Below are positions 32,222-42,071 of a stretch of 64,000 nt of DNA, piece by piece. The notes under the pieces are model-generated. The model saw only the letters and a list, made by a program, of their open reading frames with translations, was not told the DNA's origin and did not search any database. The stretch spans positions 1-64,000 of the forward strand of contig JAIENY010000067.1 of assembly GCA_019750915.1 (NCBI GenBank), in the 5' to 3' direction. The translations under genes were made by a program, and so were the position numbers. The DNA comes from Xanthobacteraceae bacterium. GTDB taxonomy: Bacteria; Pseudomonadota; Alphaproteobacteria; Rhizobiales; Xanthobacteraceae. The stretch's first letter is position 1. Each line of letters begins with the position of its first letter.

Positions 32222-32249
32222 AGCGACGTGAGGTCGTGTTCTTTTTAGG

Positions 32250-32283
32250 AAGGGCCAGCCGAAAGCTGGTCCTTTCGTTTTTT
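32250..32283 (+). terminator. Rho-independent terminator after lpdA
   Basis: AAGGGCCAGC, loop CGAAA, GCTGGTCCTT (10 bp, one G-U pair), followed by TCGTTTTTT. It lies 29 bases after the lpdA stop and isolates it from ilvD. Confidence 0.9.
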
Positions 32284-32413
32284 GGCGACAGTTGCGCTGG
32301 TGTCTTCAGGGCAACGCTTGTTGCGAACTGGTCACAGTTTTTGAACATTTAACCCTCGCCGCATGAACCCCTTGCGCGCGCCGCGATTTAGCCACACCCC
32401 TCCATGAAATCTT

Positions 32414-32484
32414 GTTCATGTAGCGTGAACGCCGCGACTTGCGCATGAACAGGCGAAAAACCATCTGACCGGTGGGGTTTTTCG
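32414..32484 (+). promoter_or_regulatory. ilvD leader with inverted repeats
   Basis: The 230 bases before ilvD contain GTTCA-TGTAGCG-TGAAC at 32414-32430. At 32454-32484 there is CGAAAAACC, 13 bases, then GGTTTTTCG. Further TGAAC/GTTCA half-sites lie around them. The second repeat ends 33 bases before the ilvD start and ends in a T-rich arm, so it could be a leader hairpin or weak attenuator; the first could be an operator. No known riboswitch is recognised. Confidence 0.4.
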
Positions 32485-32516
32485 GTTCATGGGGGGTGAC
32501 GCGGCCCGGGTGAGAC

Positions 32517-34241
32517 ATGGACGCAAAGACCAGCATCAAGAGCAGGCTTCCAAGCCGCCATGTGACCGAAGGTCCGTCTCGCGCCCCGCACCGGTCTTAC
32601 CTTTATGCCATGGGACTGACGACCGAGCAGATCCACCAGCCGTTCGTCGGCGTGGCATCGTGCTGGAATGAGGCCGCCCCCTGTAATATTTCGCTGATGC
32701 GCCAGGCTCAGGCGGTCAAGAAGGGGGTCGCCTCGGCCAACGGGACCCCGCGCGAGTTTTGCACGATCACCGTGACAGACGGAATCGCCATGGGGCACGA
32801 GGGCATGCGCTCTTCGCTGCCGTCCCGCGAGGTGATCGCCGATTCGGTCGAACTGACGGTTCGCGGCCACTCCTATGATGCGCTGGTCGGTCTTGCGGGC
32901 TGCGACAAGTCGTTGCCGGGCATGATGATGGCCATGTGCCGTCTCAACGTCCCGTCGATCTTTATCTATGGCGGATCGATCCTGCCCGGTAATTTCCGTG
33001 GCCAGCAGGTCACTGTGCAGGACATGTTTGAGGCCGTGGGCAAACACTCGGTCGGAGAGATGTCCGACGAGGATCTCGACGAGATCGAGCGGGTGGCGTG
33101 TCCCTCGGCTGGTGCTTGCGGCGCTCAGTTCACCGCCAACACGATGGCGACCGTCTCGGAGGCTATTGGCCTCGCGCTGCCGTATTCGGCTGGCGCTCCC
33201 GCGCCTTACGAAATCCGCGACGCTTTCTGTATGGCGGCCGGCGAGAAGGTCATGGAACTGATCGCGCTGAACATTCGGCCGCGCGACATCGTGACTCGCA
33301 AGTCTTTGGAAAATGCGGCTGCTGTCGTGGCAGCGTCTGGCGGTTCAACCAATGCTGCGCTGCACCTGCCTGCGATCGCGCATGAGTGCGGCATTGAGTT
33401 CAATTTGTTCGACGTCGCTGAAATCTTCAAAAAGACACCGTATGTCGCTGATTTGAAACCGGGTGGCCGTTATGTCGCCAAGGATATGTTTGAAGCAGGT
33501 GGCATTCCGCTTCTGATGAAGACGCTCCTGGATCACGGGCATCTGCACGGCGACTGTCTGACGGTCACCGGCCGCACGATGGCCGAAAACCTCAAAAGCG
33601 TGAAGTGGAATCCGCATCAGGACGTGGTGCGGCCGGCTAACAATCCGATCACGCCGACTGGCGGCGTTGTCGGCATGAAGGGAAATCTCGCGCCTGACGG
33701 TGCGATCGTGAAAGTCGCAGGGATGTCCATGCTCAAATTCACAGGACCGGCGCTTGTCTTCGATTGCGAAGAAGAAGCGTTCGAGGCCGTGGAGAAGCGG
33801 ACCTACAAGGAAGGCGACGTGATCGTCATCCGTTATGAGGGTCCAAAGGGCGGCCCCGGCATGCGTGAAATGCTGGCCACGACCGCCGCGCTTTACGGCC
33901 AGGGCATGGGCAACAAGGTCGCCCTGATCACGGACGGGCGTTTTTCGGGCGCGACCCGCGGCTTCTGCGTCGGTCATGTCGGCCCGGAGGCGGCTGTCGG
34001 GGGCCCGATCGGTCTTATCCGAAATGGTGATGTCATCGAGCTTGATGCGGTTGCCGGTACGCTCAATGTAAAGTTGACGGATGCCGAGCTGGCCGAACGT
34101 AAGAAAAGCTGGAAGCCCCGTGAGAACGGTACGGGCTCCGGCGCTCTCTGGAAATATGCACAGCAGGTCGGCCCGGCCGTAAAAGGTGCTGTAACTCATC
34201 CCGGTGGCGCGGGTGAGAAGAGTTGCTATGCGGATATCTGA
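32517..34241 (+). CDS. ilvD: Dihydroxy-acid dehydratase IlvD
   Basis: Iron-sulfur dehydratase for valine, leucine and isoleucine synthesis. The protein has 574 residues, the short (IlvD/Edd, [2Fe-2S]-type) form. Cluster cysteines are in [33 protein letters not shown] and [16 protein letters not shown]. The C-terminal signature is [24 protein letters not shown]. The start ATG has only a weak purine-rich site (GGTGAG). The end overlaps the following Sel1-repeat gene by 14 bases. Confidence 0.96.
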   Translation: MDAKTSIKSRLPSRHVTEGPSRAPHRSYLYAMGLTTEQIHQPFVGVASCWNEAAPCNISLMRQAQAVKKGVASANGTPREFCTITVTDGIAMGHEGMRSSLPSREVIADSVELTVRGHSYDALVGLAGCDKSLPGMMMAMCRLNVPSIFIYGGSILPGNFRGQQVTVQDMFEAVGKHSVGEMSDEDLDEIERVACPSAGACGAQFTANTMATVSEAIGLALPYSAGAPAPYEIRDAFCMAAGEKVMELIALNIRPRDIVTRKSLENAAAVVAASGGSTNAALHLPAIAHECGIEFNLFDVAEIFKKTPYVADLKPGGRYVAKDMFEAGGIPLLMKTLLDHGHLHGDCLTVTGRTMAENLKSVKWNPHQDVVRPANNPITPTGGVVGMKGNLAPDGAIVKVAGMSMLKFTGPALVFDCEEEAFEAVEKRTYKEGDVIVIRYEGPKGGPGMREMLATTAALYGQGMGNKVALITDGRFSGATRGFCVGHVGPEAAVGGPIGLIRNGDVIELDAVAGTLNVKLTDAELAERKKSWKPRENGTGSGALWKYAQQVGPAVKGAVTHPGGAGEKSCYADI

Positions 34242-35055
34242 GCGTATCGTCATTGGCGTCAGTGTCGTTGTCGCGATCTTCGCGATGACGAAGACTTACG
34301 CGTTCGATGGAACCGCAACCACCGACGGCAGCACCACGACTGTGACGGTCGTGACATCGCCGGCTGGCGTGCCCGTCCTGAAAAAACCGATGCCGCCGGC
34401 CAACATTCCGCAGCAGACCTCGTTGACGTCGTTGCAATATGCCGCCGATGACGGTCATGCCGCGGCCCAATGGAAACTCGGGCGCATGTATGCGGACGGA
34501 GTCGATGTGCCGCGCGATGACCTTCGCGCCTTCGACTATTTCAGCAAGATATGTAACCAGCACGCCGACGACAATCCGGCGATGCCGCAATCGAATATTG
34601 TCGCGCAGGCATTTGTCGCGCTGGGACGCTACTACAGGACCGGCATCGCCAACTCGACCATCAAGCCGGATCCCGAACGTGCGCGCGAGATGTTCTCCTA
34701 CGCCGCTTCGTATTTCGGAAATGCGGACGCGCAGTACAATCTTGCCCGGATGTATCTCGATGGCTCGGGCATTCAGCGCGATACGAAATACGGTGCGCGC
34801 TGGCTGACGCTGGCTGCGCAGAAGGGCCAGCATCAGGCCCAGGCGCTTCTTGGACAAATGTTGTTCAATGGCGACCATTTGCAGCGCCAGGCCGCGCGCG
34901 GCCTGATGTGGCTGACGCTCGCTCAGGAAAACGCAGGACCGGATGAAGCCTGGATTCACGACAGCTACAACAGTGCGGTGAACAAGGCGTCGGACGAAGA
35001 TCGTGCACAAGCTCTGCAAATGCTGCAGCGCTGGGTGCAGGGCCGCCGCGACTGA
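34228..35055 (+). CDS. Secreted Sel1-repeat protein, ExoR-like
   Basis: The protein has 275 residues with an N-terminal signal peptide ([25 protein letters not shown]). Sel1-like (SLR) repeats follow from about 70: [47 protein letters not shown] and [21 protein letters not shown]. Size and architecture match ExoR, the periplasmic Sel1 protein that restrains the ExoS/ChvI two-component system in rhizobia. Orthology is likely but not proven here. ATG 34228 has GAGAAGAG upstream and overlaps the ilvD end by 14 bases. The track start at 34204 would break the signal peptide pattern. Confidence 0.8.
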   Translation: MRISERIVIGVSVVVAIFAMTKTYAFDGTATTDGSTTTVTVVTSPAGVPVLKKPMPPANIPQQTSLTSLQYAADDGHAAAQWKLGRMYADGVDVPRDDLRAFDYFSKICNQHADDNPAMPQSNIVAQAFVALGRYYRTGIANSTIKPDPERAREMFSYAASYFGNADAQYNLARMYLDGSGIQRDTKYGARWLTLAAQKGQHQAQALLGQMLFNGDHLQRQAARGLMWLTLAQENAGPDEAWIHDSYNSAVNKASDEDRAQALQMLQRWVQGRRD

Positions 35056-35078
35056 CGTCGCGGTTTCGGGAGCCGTCC

Positions 35079-35864
35079 CTAATTGAAGTTCAGATCAGCC
35101 CACACCGGCACGTGATCTGAAGCCTTCTCCCAACCGCGTACATGCTTGTCGATTCCGATGTCGACAAGCCGATCGCTCGCCGGTGGCGACAGCAGGAGGT
35201 GGTCGATGCGGATACCGTTGTTCTTCTGCCAGGCACCGGCCTGATAATCCCAGAATGTATATTGCTGCTTCGCGTCGGAGGTCGCGCGAAGCGCATCGGT
35301 CAGGCCGAGATTGAGCAGGGTCTGAAACTTCCGCCGTGTCTGCGGAAGGAATAGCGCATCCGTCAGCCACGCGTCGGCATTGTAAACGTCGTCCGGTGTC
35401 GGGATGACATTGAAGTCGCCGGCCAGCACGAACGGTTCTTCGGACTTAAGCCGCTCGCGTGCGTAGGCGATGAGCCGATCCATCCATTTGAGCTTGTAGG
35501 GATACTTCTCGGTGTTGACCGGATTGCCGTTCGGCAGATACAGGCACGCAATGCGGAATGTCCCCGACGTGTGGGAGACGACGCCTTCGATGAAACGGGC
35601 GTGCAAGTCCTCCGCGTCACCGGCGAGCTGCGGCTTGGTTTCCTCGAACCGAAATTTCGACAGCAGAGCGACGCCGTTGAATGTCTTTTGGCCGTGCGTC
35701 ACCACGTTATAGCCCAGCGCCTCAATCGGCTCGCGCGGAAACGCCTCGTCGAGGCATTTGATTTCCTGCAGGCAGACGATGTCCGGTTCGCGCTCCTTAA
35801 GCCATGTCAGCAGATGATCGAGCCGCTGGCGCACCGAATTGACGTTCCAGGTCGCGATGCGCAT
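35079..35864 (-). CDS. xthA: Exodeoxyribonuclease III
   Basis: AP endonuclease / 3'-5' exonuclease of base-excision repair. The protein has 261 residues forming a single endonuclease-exonuclease-phosphatase fold. Motifs: RIATWNVNSVRQRLDHLLTWL, the metal-ligand glutamate in DIVCLQEIKC, CLYLPNGNPVNTEKYPYKL, LAGDFNVIPTPDDVYN, and the C-terminal RIDHLLLSP and DHVPVWADL carrying the catalytic Asp-His pair. erpA lies upstream on the same strand 17 bases away, so the two probably share a transcript. Confidence 0.96.
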   Translation of the reverse strand: MRIATWNVNSVRQRLDHLLTWLKEREPDIVCLQEIKCLDEAFPREPIEALGYNVVTHGQKTFNGVALLSKFRFEETKPQLAGDAEDLHARFIEGVVSHTSGTFRIACLYLPNGNPVNTEKYPYKLKWMDRLIAYARERLKSEEPFVLAGDFNVIPTPDDVYNADAWLTDALFLPQTRRKFQTLLNLGLTDALRATSDAKQQYTFWDYQAGAWQKNNGIRIDHLLLSPPASDRLVDIGIDKHVRGWEKASDHVPVWADLNFN

Positions 35865-35881
35865 GATCAGGTCTTGTCAGG

Positions 35882-36211
35882 TCAGATCGAAAAGCTTGTG
35901 CCGCATCCGCAGGATGCCGTGGCATTCGGGTTGTTCACGCGGAACGATGCGCCGATCAGATCGTCGACGAAATCGACCTCCGAACCGGCCAGGAACGGGA
36001 CCGAGGTTGGATCGACGAGGACAACAGCATTGTCACGCTCAATCACCAGATCGTCATCGGCCTGTGTTGTCTCAACGTCAAACTTGTACTGGAAACCAGA
36101 ACAGCCGCCGCCCTCGACGCTAATGCGAAGTTTCGCGCCTTCACCCTCGTTCTTGAGGATTTGCCCAATTCGCTTTGCGGCGCGCTCGGAAATGGTCACA
36201 GTCGCAGTCAC
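35882..36211 (-). CDS. erpA: Iron-sulfur cluster insertion protein ErpA (A-type carrier)
   Basis: A-type carrier that passes Fe-S clusters to apoproteins. The protein has 109 residues. The three conserved cysteines are present: C in EGGGCSGFQYKFDVE and the CGC pair in ATASCGCGTSFSI at the C-terminus. The track ORF begins at 36283. GTG 36211 (VTATVTISERAAKRI) gives the family N-terminus, and the extra 24 residues have no family support. It diverges from dgt. Confidence 0.93.
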   Translation of the reverse strand: MTATVTISERAAKRIGQILKNEGEGAKLRISVEGGGCSGFQYKFDVETTQADDDLVIERDNAVVLVDPTSVPFLAGSEVDFVDDLIGASFRVNNPNATASCGCGTSFSI

Positions 36212-36302
36212 GTCACGTCTCCATCGCGGGACGTTTGAATCTCCCGCTGGTCCATAGTTAAGTGCTGATCGGATCAGAATCAAACCCCAAAAGGCCGAGT
36301 AA

Positions 36303-37511
36303 ATGACCGTCGGACAGGCGGCTCCAGCCGCCGTTTATCGATGCGACCCAGCCCAGAGCCGAGGTCGGCGGTTCGATGAGGCGCCAAGCCGGCATCGCAG
36401 TGCCTTCCGGCGGGACTCCGACCGGGTGATTCACTCGACGGCCTTCCGGCGGCTCAAGCACAAGACGCAGGTTTTCATCTTTCATGAGGGCGATCACTAC
36501 CGCACAAGACTGACGCACAGCCTTGAGGTTGCCCAGATCGCCCGCGCACTGGCGCGTCAGCTCGGCCTCGATGAGGATTTGACCGAAACGCTGGCACTGG
36601 CCCACGATCTCGGACATCCGCCGTTTGGACACGCCGGCGAGCGGGCGCTGGATAGTTGCCTGAAGGCTTACGGCGGGTTCGATCACAATGCACAATCGCT
36701 GCGCGTCGTGACCAGTCTTGAACGGCGCTATCCGTTGTTTGACGGTCTAAACCTCACATGGGAATCCCTTGAGGGAATCGTAAAACACAACGGTCCGCTG
36801 ACCGATGCAGAGGGGCGCCCGGTCAGAGCTTATGCGGAGCGCGGCATTCCTGCCGGCATCGCCGATTATTGCGAAAAGCACGATCTGGAGCTTTCGACAT
36901 TCGCCTCGCTGGAAGCACAGGTTGCCGCGATCTCGGATGATATCGCTTATAACGCGCATGATATCGATGACGGCTTACGCGCGGGGCTGTTCGGGATTGG
37001 AGAGTTGAAGGCGGTGCCTTTGATCGCGGACATGATCATGCGGATCGACGCACGATTTCCCGGGATTGAAGACTCGAGGCGTGGAGCGGAGCTCGTCCGC
37101 GAACTGATCTCTTACTGGATCGAGTCGGTGCTCTGCGAAACCATGCGGCGCCTTTCAGCAGCCGCGCCGAATTCCGCCAGCGATATCCGGCGGCAACCCG
37201 GCGTGCTGGTGGCGTTTTCCGACAAGGCCGCACAAGCCGAACGTGCGATCAAGGAGTTCCTTTGGCACCACATGTACCGGCACGACCGCGTCATGGACGT
37301 CATGCGGGGGGCGGAGCAGGTGGTCGCCGACCTCTTTGCCCGGTATTACGACCACCCTTCGGATTTGCCGGCCGAATGGGCTGAGCCCGCAACCCAGGAA
37401 ACGGAAGGCGATGTGGCTCGCCGGATCGGGGATTTTATCGCCGGGATGACCGACCGTTATGCCATCACCGAACATCAACGGCTTTTTGACTTCACTCCGG
37501 ATTTGCGTTAG
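36303..37511 (+). CDS. dgt: Deoxyguanosinetriphosphate triphosphohydrolase-like protein
   Basis: HD-domain dNTPase that removes triphosphate from deoxynucleotides and so tunes the dNTP pool. The protein has 402 residues, matching the short class common in Alphaproteobacteria. Seen: [23 protein letters not shown], and the HD metal site [17 protein letters not shown]...[19 protein letters not shown]. Also seen are [14 protein letters not shown] and [20 protein letters not shown]. It starts the run dgt-argS-SPOR-nagZ-scpA-scpB, a conserved order in the class. Confidence 0.94.
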   Translation: MTVGQAAPAAVYRCDPAQSRGRRFDEAPSRHRSAFRRDSDRVIHSTAFRRLKHKTQVFIFHEGDHYRTRLTHSLEVAQIARALARQLGLDEDLTETLALAHDLGHPPFGHAGERALDSCLKAYGGFDHNAQSLRVVTSLERRYPLFDGLNLTWESLEGIVKHNGPLTDAEGRPVRAYAERGIPAGIADYCEKHDLELSTFASLEAQVAAISDDIAYNAHDIDDGLRAGLFGIGELKAVPLIADMIMRIDARFPGIEDSRRGAELVRELISYWIESVLCETMRRLSAAAPNSASDIRRQPGVLVAFSDKAAQAERAIKEFLWHHMYRHDRVMDVMRGAEQVVADLFARYYDHPSDLPAEWAEPATQETEGDVARRIGDFIAGMTDRYAITEHQRLFDFTPDLR

Positions 37512-37559
37512 GCGCGCCGGACCAATCAGCCAACCACAGCCTTCCCAAAGGAGAAAACG

Positions 37560-39350
37560 TTGCCTGCCTCGACCAAACCGGCCCATCTTTATGCTGATGT
37601 TCTGGCGCGCGTTCATGGCATTTGCCGTGCGCTCGTGGCGGATGGCGTTTTGCCGGATACGGTCGATCTTTCGCGCATCGTGGTTGAGCCTCCGAAGGAT
37701 CCTACGCATGGCGACATGGCGACCAATGCCGCGATGGTTCTGGCCAAGGAGGCCAAGGCCAAGCCGCGCGATCTGGCCGACAGGATTGCGGACAAGCTGC
37801 GCGCCGATCCGGTTGTTGCAGGGGTCGATGTCGCCGGGCCTGGATTTATCAACCTCACGCTGAAGCCGGCCGCGTGGTTCGATGCATTGCGCGGCATCGT
37901 CAGGGACGGCAACGCTTATGGCCGTTCCGCAATTGGCGGCGCGGAAAAGATCAACGTTGAATATGTCTCGGCCAATCCCACCGGGCCGATGCATGTCGGT
38001 CATTGCCGTGGCGCAGTGTTTGGTGACGCGCTGGCGAGCCTGCTGTCGTTCGCGGGCTACGATGTCACGAAGGAATATTACATCAACGATGCTGGCGCGC
38101 AGGTCGATGTTCTGGCGCGTTCGGCGTTCCTGCGTTATCGCGAGGCGCTCGGCGAAGACATCGGGGAGATCCCCGAGGGTCTCTATCCAGGTGATTATTT
38201 GAAACCCGTTGGTGTGGCGCTGGCGAAAGAGCAGGGTGACAGACTGCTCAAACAACCGGAAGGCGAATGGCTCGCTTTGGTTCGAGCTAAAGCGATCGCC
38301 ATGATGATGGAGATGATCAAGGCCGATCTGGCTGCGCTCAACATCAAGCATGACGTATTTTTCTCGGAGCGTTCCCTGACCACGGGCGTCGACCAGGTCG
38401 GAGCCACGATTGCAGGGCTGCGGGACAAGGGCGACGTCTACGAAGGCCGCCTGCCGCCGCCGAAAGGCGCGCCGGTCGAAGACTATGAGGATCGTGAGCA
38501 AACGCTATTCCGCGCGACGGCGTTCGGCGATGACGTCGATCGTCCGCTGAAGAAGTCGGATGGCTCGTACACCTATTTTGCCTCAGACATTGCCTACCAC
38601 AAGAACAAGTACGACCGCGGCTTTCGCAACATGGTCGACGTATGGGGCGCTGATCACGGCGGCTACATCAAGCGCGTGCAGGCAGCGATCAAGGCGGTGA
38701 CGGGCGGCGAGGGTTCGCTTGACGTCAAGATTGTGCAGTTGGTGAAACTTCTGCGCAACGGCGAGCCGGTGAAGATGTCGAAACGCTCGGGTGATTTTGT
38801 TACGCTGCGCGAGGTCGTTGATGAAGTCGGCTCGGACGCCGTGCGGTTCATGATGCTGTTCCGCAAGAACGATGCGGTGCTGGACTTCGATCTGGCAAAG
38901 GTGCTGGAGCAGTCAAAGGACAACCCGGTTTTCTACGTGCAGTACGGGCACGCACGCGGACACTCGATCTTCAAGAATGCACGCGAGACAGTTCCGGCCC
39001 TTCCGGATACGGATCAGGGCAGGCGTGATTTTCTCGCAGATGCGAAGATCGAACGGCTCGACGACCCTGTTGAGCTATCGCTGATCCGGCAGCTGGCGCA
39101 GTATCCGCGCATGCTGGAGGCAGCCGCTCTTTCTCACGAGCCGCACCGAATCGCTTTTTATCTCTATGATCTGGCAAGCGAGTTTCACGCGCTCTGGACC
39201 AAAGGCCGCGACCTGCCTCATTTACGCTTCATTATCGATAATGATGCAGAGATAACAACCGCGCGGCTGGCCTTGGTGCAGGGCGTCGTCTCTATTCTGG
39301 CATCGGGTCTTGCCGTTCTTGGCGTCCATGCTCCGAATGAGATGCGATAG
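37560..39350 (+). CDS. argS: Arginyl-tRNA synthetase
   Basis: Class I synthetase charging tRNA-Arg. The protein has 596 residues. The N-terminal tRNA D-loop-recognition domain includes [18 protein letters not shown]. The HIGH-type motif is HVGH in [24 protein letters not shown], the KMSKS-type motif is KMSKRSG in [16 protein letters not shown], and the C-terminal helical anticodon-binding domain begins near 470 ([16 protein letters not shown]). The start codon appears to be TTG at 37560, preceded by AAAGGAGAAAACG, an excellent ribosome-binding site. Confidence 0.96.
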   Translation: MPASTKPAHLYADVLARVHGICRALVADGVLPDTVDLSRIVVEPPKDPTHGDMATNAAMVLAKEAKAKPRDLADRIADKLRADPVVAGVDVAGPGFINLTLKPAAWFDALRGIVRDGNAYGRSAIGGAEKINVEYVSANPTGPMHVGHCRGAVFGDALASLLSFAGYDVTKEYYINDAGAQVDVLARSAFLRYREALGEDIGEIPEGLYPGDYLKPVGVALAKEQGDRLLKQPEGEWLALVRAKAIAMMMEMIKADLAALNIKHDVFFSERSLTTGVDQVGATIAGLRDKGDVYEGRLPPPKGAPVEDYEDREQTLFRATAFGDDVDRPLKKSDGSYTYFASDIAYHKNKYDRGFRNMVDVWGADHGGYIKRVQAAIKAVTGGEGSLDVKIVQLVKLLRNGEPVKMSKRSGDFVTLREVVDEVGSDAVRFMMLFRKNDAVLDFDLAKVLEQSKDNPVFYVQYGHARGHSIFKNARETVPALPDTDQGRRDFLADAKIERLDDPVELSLIRQLAQYPRMLEAAALSHEPHRIAFYLYDLASEFHALWTKGRDLPHLRFIIDNDAEITTARLALVQGVVSILASGLAVLGVHAPNEMR

Positions 39351-39438
39351 GTTGGGATTGCTGCCGGGCCGGAGACAGGCAATGGCAGCGACAGGCGGCG
39401 GTTTCGATTAGAATATCGATCCACCGTTCCCGTAGGGG

Positions 39439-40983
39439 ATGCAGGATCACATGTCAGATCGATACCGCGACCGGCCGTTCCCGCCCGACAACAATCTCGG
39501 GCGTGGTGCTTATGGCAACTCCACTCAGGAAGATGGCGACCCTCTGGCGGAACTTGCACGCCTGATCGGACAGGCGGATCCGTTTTCGAACTTCGGCAGG
39601 GATTATCAGAAGGCTCCGGCGCCGCATCAGCGAGCCGAACCGCCGGTTGATCGTTATCAGGATGATGGACACGGCCATTACCAAGATGATTATGCGCAGG
39701 GGCAGGAGGACCTCCCGGCTTACGACGAGGAACTGCCGCCCGGGCCACCTTCGTGGATACGCCACGCCGCGCCGGCGCAGCCTGAGCCTGGCTATGCCGA
39801 CGACTACGATCAGGTCCCGCAGGGGCATCGCGTCAACCGGAACACCAATTACAAGCTGGGGTACGAGCAGCCGGTCTTTGGTCAAAATGAGCAATACGCC
39901 CCAGATCACGCTCTCGATCAGGACTTTGCGTACCAGGCGGATCCGCGCCTGACCGACCCGCGCCAAGCCTATCCGGCTGAATCGCGATATGACGACCTCC
40001 TCTACGGCGAGCAGCCGCAGCAGCAGACCGAATACTACGGATACGACCAAAACTATCAGGATCAGGATCTCGATCAGCAGTATGCGCAGGAGCCTCAGCC
40101 CCAGCGCAAAGGCGGCATGATGACAGTTGCGGTTGTGCTGGCCCTTGCAGTGGTCGGCACCGCAGGCGCCTACGCCTATCGATCCTTTGTTGGATCGCCG
40201 CGCAGCGGAGAGCCGCCGGTCATCAAGGCCGATGCCGGGCCTAACAAGGTCGTTCCCAACAATCAGAATGCGAACGGCAAGCAGATCTATGATCGCGTTG
40301 GCGACAGCGGTTCGGGCGAAAAGGTCGTTTCCCGCGAGGAGCAGCCGGTCGACGTGGACAGTCGTGCACCTGCCGGACCTCGAGTCGTCTTTCCGCCTCT
40401 GACGCAGAACGCCGCGCCGCCAACGCCCAGTTCGGTGGTCCCCAATACACGCCCGACAGGCCCGGGAGTTGCTAACGGCACCTTGAACGGGGATGCTCCG
40501 CGGCCGGTCAAAACACTGACCATCCGGCCTGATCAGGCGGACTCATCGGCGGCACCCGCAACAACCGCGAGCGCGGTGGCACCCGCTCAGGCCGCGCAGA
40601 GGGCCCAGCAGCCCACGCGCGGATTCCCTGGCGCAGCGGGAGCGCCGATCGCACTTGCGCCGCAGACGCCCTCGGCGCCGGAACCGCGCAACCGCGTTGC
40701 CTCCCTTAACCCTGCGACCAGCGCCCCTTCGGCGACCGGCTCTTACGTGCAAATCTCCTCGCAAAGGAGCGAGGCCGATGCGCTCAACTCTTACCGGGTG
40801 CTGCAAAGCAAGTATTCGGGCATCCTCGGCTCGCGCCAGCCTGTTGTTCGTCGGGCTGACCTTGGTGAAAAGGGCATATATTACCGCGCTCTGGTTGGAC
40901 CGTTCGCCAGCACAGACGAAGCCACTCAGTTTTGCGTGAACCTGCAATCAGCAGGGGGAAAGTGCATCGTCCAGAGGAATTGA
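39439..40983 (+). CDS. SPOR-domain membrane protein
   Basis: The protein has 514 residues. The N-terminal 225 residues are cytoplasmic, low-complexity and very rich in Tyr, Asp, Gln and Pro (QQQTEYYGYDQNYQDQDLDQQ). One membrane segment is at about 228-246 (MMTVAVVLALAVVGTAGAYAY). A Pro/Ala-rich periplasmic linker follows, then a C-terminal SPOR domain (about 435-514, SYVQISSQRSEADALNSYRVLQSKY...) that binds denuded septal peptidoglycan. This layout suggests a division-site protein of the FtsN type. An in-frame ATG at 39451 is an alternative start. It lies between argS and nagZ. Confidence 0.87.
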   Translation: MQDHMSDRYRDRPFPPDNNLGRGAYGNSTQEDGDPLAELARLIGQADPFSNFGRDYQKAPAPHQRAEPPVDRYQDDGHGHYQDDYAQGQEDLPAYDEELPPGPPSWIRHAAPAQPEPGYADDYDQVPQGHRVNRNTNYKLGYEQPVFGQNEQYAPDHALDQDFAYQADPRLTDPRQAYPAESRYDDLLYGEQPQQQTEYYGYDQNYQDQDLDQQYAQEPQPQRKGGMMTVAVVLALAVVGTAGAYAYRSFVGSPRSGEPPVIKADAGPNKVVPNNQNANGKQIYDRVGDSGSGEKVVSREEQPVDVDSRAPAGPRVVFPPLTQNAAPPTPSSVVPNTRPTGPGVANGTLNGDAPRPVKTLTIRPDQADSSAAPATTASAVAPAQAAQRAQQPTRGFPGAAGAPIALAPQTPSAPEPRNRVASLNPATSAPSATGSYVQISSQRSEADALNSYRVLQSKYSGILGSRQPVVRRADLGEKGIYYRALVGPFASTDEATQFCVNLQSAGGKCIVQRN

Positions 40984-41042
40984 CGGTGCTTTCCTTGGCC
41001 CCTTTCTTGACCCTTGGGGAGCGGGCAGGCTAATCGCGCCTG

Positions 41043-42071
41043 ATGGCAGTACGTGCGTTTATCGTGGGTGTATCCGGCCTGACCTTAACCGGTGAGGAAC
41101 GCGACTTCCTGCGCCAGGAAGAGCCCTGGGGCTTCATTCTGTTCAAACGGAATGTCGATACGCCGCAACAAGTTGCTGGCCTGGTGAAGGACTTACGGGA
41201 TGCTGCGGGGCGTCCGGACGCGCCGGTGCTGATCGACCAGGAGGGTGGCCGGGTGCAGCGTCTGGGACCGCCACACTGGGTGCGCTATCCTTCTGGCGCT
41301 GTCTTCAGCCAGCTCTACGATCGGGATCCAAAAACCGGAATGCGGGCTGCGTGGCTGAGTTCCCGGCTGATTGCCGCCGATCTGGCGGAACTCGGAATAA
41401 CCGTGGATTGCCTGCCGTTGGCCGACGTTCCGGTTGCCGGCGCCGACGCTGTTATCGGCGATCGCGCCTACGGAACCACGCCGGAAAAGGTCACTGAAAT
41501 TGCCCGGGCGGTTACCAATGGTCTTGCGGACGGTGGAGTGTTACCGGTCCTGAAACACATTCCCGGTCACGGCCGCGCGACCGCTGACAGTCATTTGCGC
41601 CTGCCGACCGTGGATACGGCAAAGAGTGAGCTTGAGCGGACCGACTTCGTATCCTTTGCCAGGCTTGCCGATCTGCCCATGGCGATGACCGCACATGTTG
41701 TGTTTAGCGCGCTCGATCCCGCCCAACCGGCGACGACATCTGCGACAATCATCAGGGATGTGATTCGCGGATCCATCGGGTTCCAAGGATTGCTGATGAG
41801 CGATGACGTATCGATGAACGCTTTGACCGGATCGATCGCTGAACGCACCAGCGCCAGCTTCGCGGCCGGATGCGATGTCGTGCTCCATTGCAACGGAAAG
41901 CTCGACGAAATGCGTGAGGTGGCGGCTGAGGCGCCCACGCTTGCGGGTGAGGCATTGGCTCGCTCTGCGCGGGCGTTGGCATCGCGCAAACCCCCTCAAC
42001 CCTTTGATCGCGCCAAAGCGCGCGCCGAACTCGACGATCTGATCGCCCAGACAGGGACCGCCATCGCATGA
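41043..42071 (+). CDS. nagZ: Beta-N-acetylhexosaminidase NagZ
   Basis: GH3 enzyme of cytoplasmic peptidoglycan recycling; removes GlcNAc from anhydro-muropeptides. The protein has 342 residues, lacking a signal peptide. Signatures: WGFILFKRNVDTPQQV, LIDQEGGRVQRLGPPHW, the NagZ loop VLKHIPGHGRATADSHLRLP carrying the catalytic Asp-His pair, and MSDDVSMNALTG with the nucleophile aspartate. The stop overlaps scpA by four bases (ATGA). Confidence 0.95.
   Translation: MAVRAFIVGVSGLTLTGEERDFLRQEEPWGFILFKRNVDTPQQVAGLVKDLRDAAGRPDAPVLIDQEGGRVQRLGPPHWVRYPSGAVFSQLYDRDPKTGMRAAWLSSRLIAADLAELGITVDCLPLADVPVAGADAVIGDRAYGTTPEKVTEIARAVTNGLADGGVLPVLKHIPGHGRATADSHLRLPTVDTAKSELERTDFVSFARLADLPMAMTAHVVFSALDPAQPATTSATIIRDVIRGSIGFQGLLMSDDVSMNALTGSIAERTSASFAAGCDVVLHCNGKLDEMREVAAEAPTLAGEALARSARALASRKPPQPFDRAKARAELDDLIAQTGTAIA

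Noticed and set aside
32222-32516. Possible riboswitch upstream of ilvD
   Set aside because: No conserved aptamer architecture is recognisable; only simple inverted repeats and half-sites are seen.
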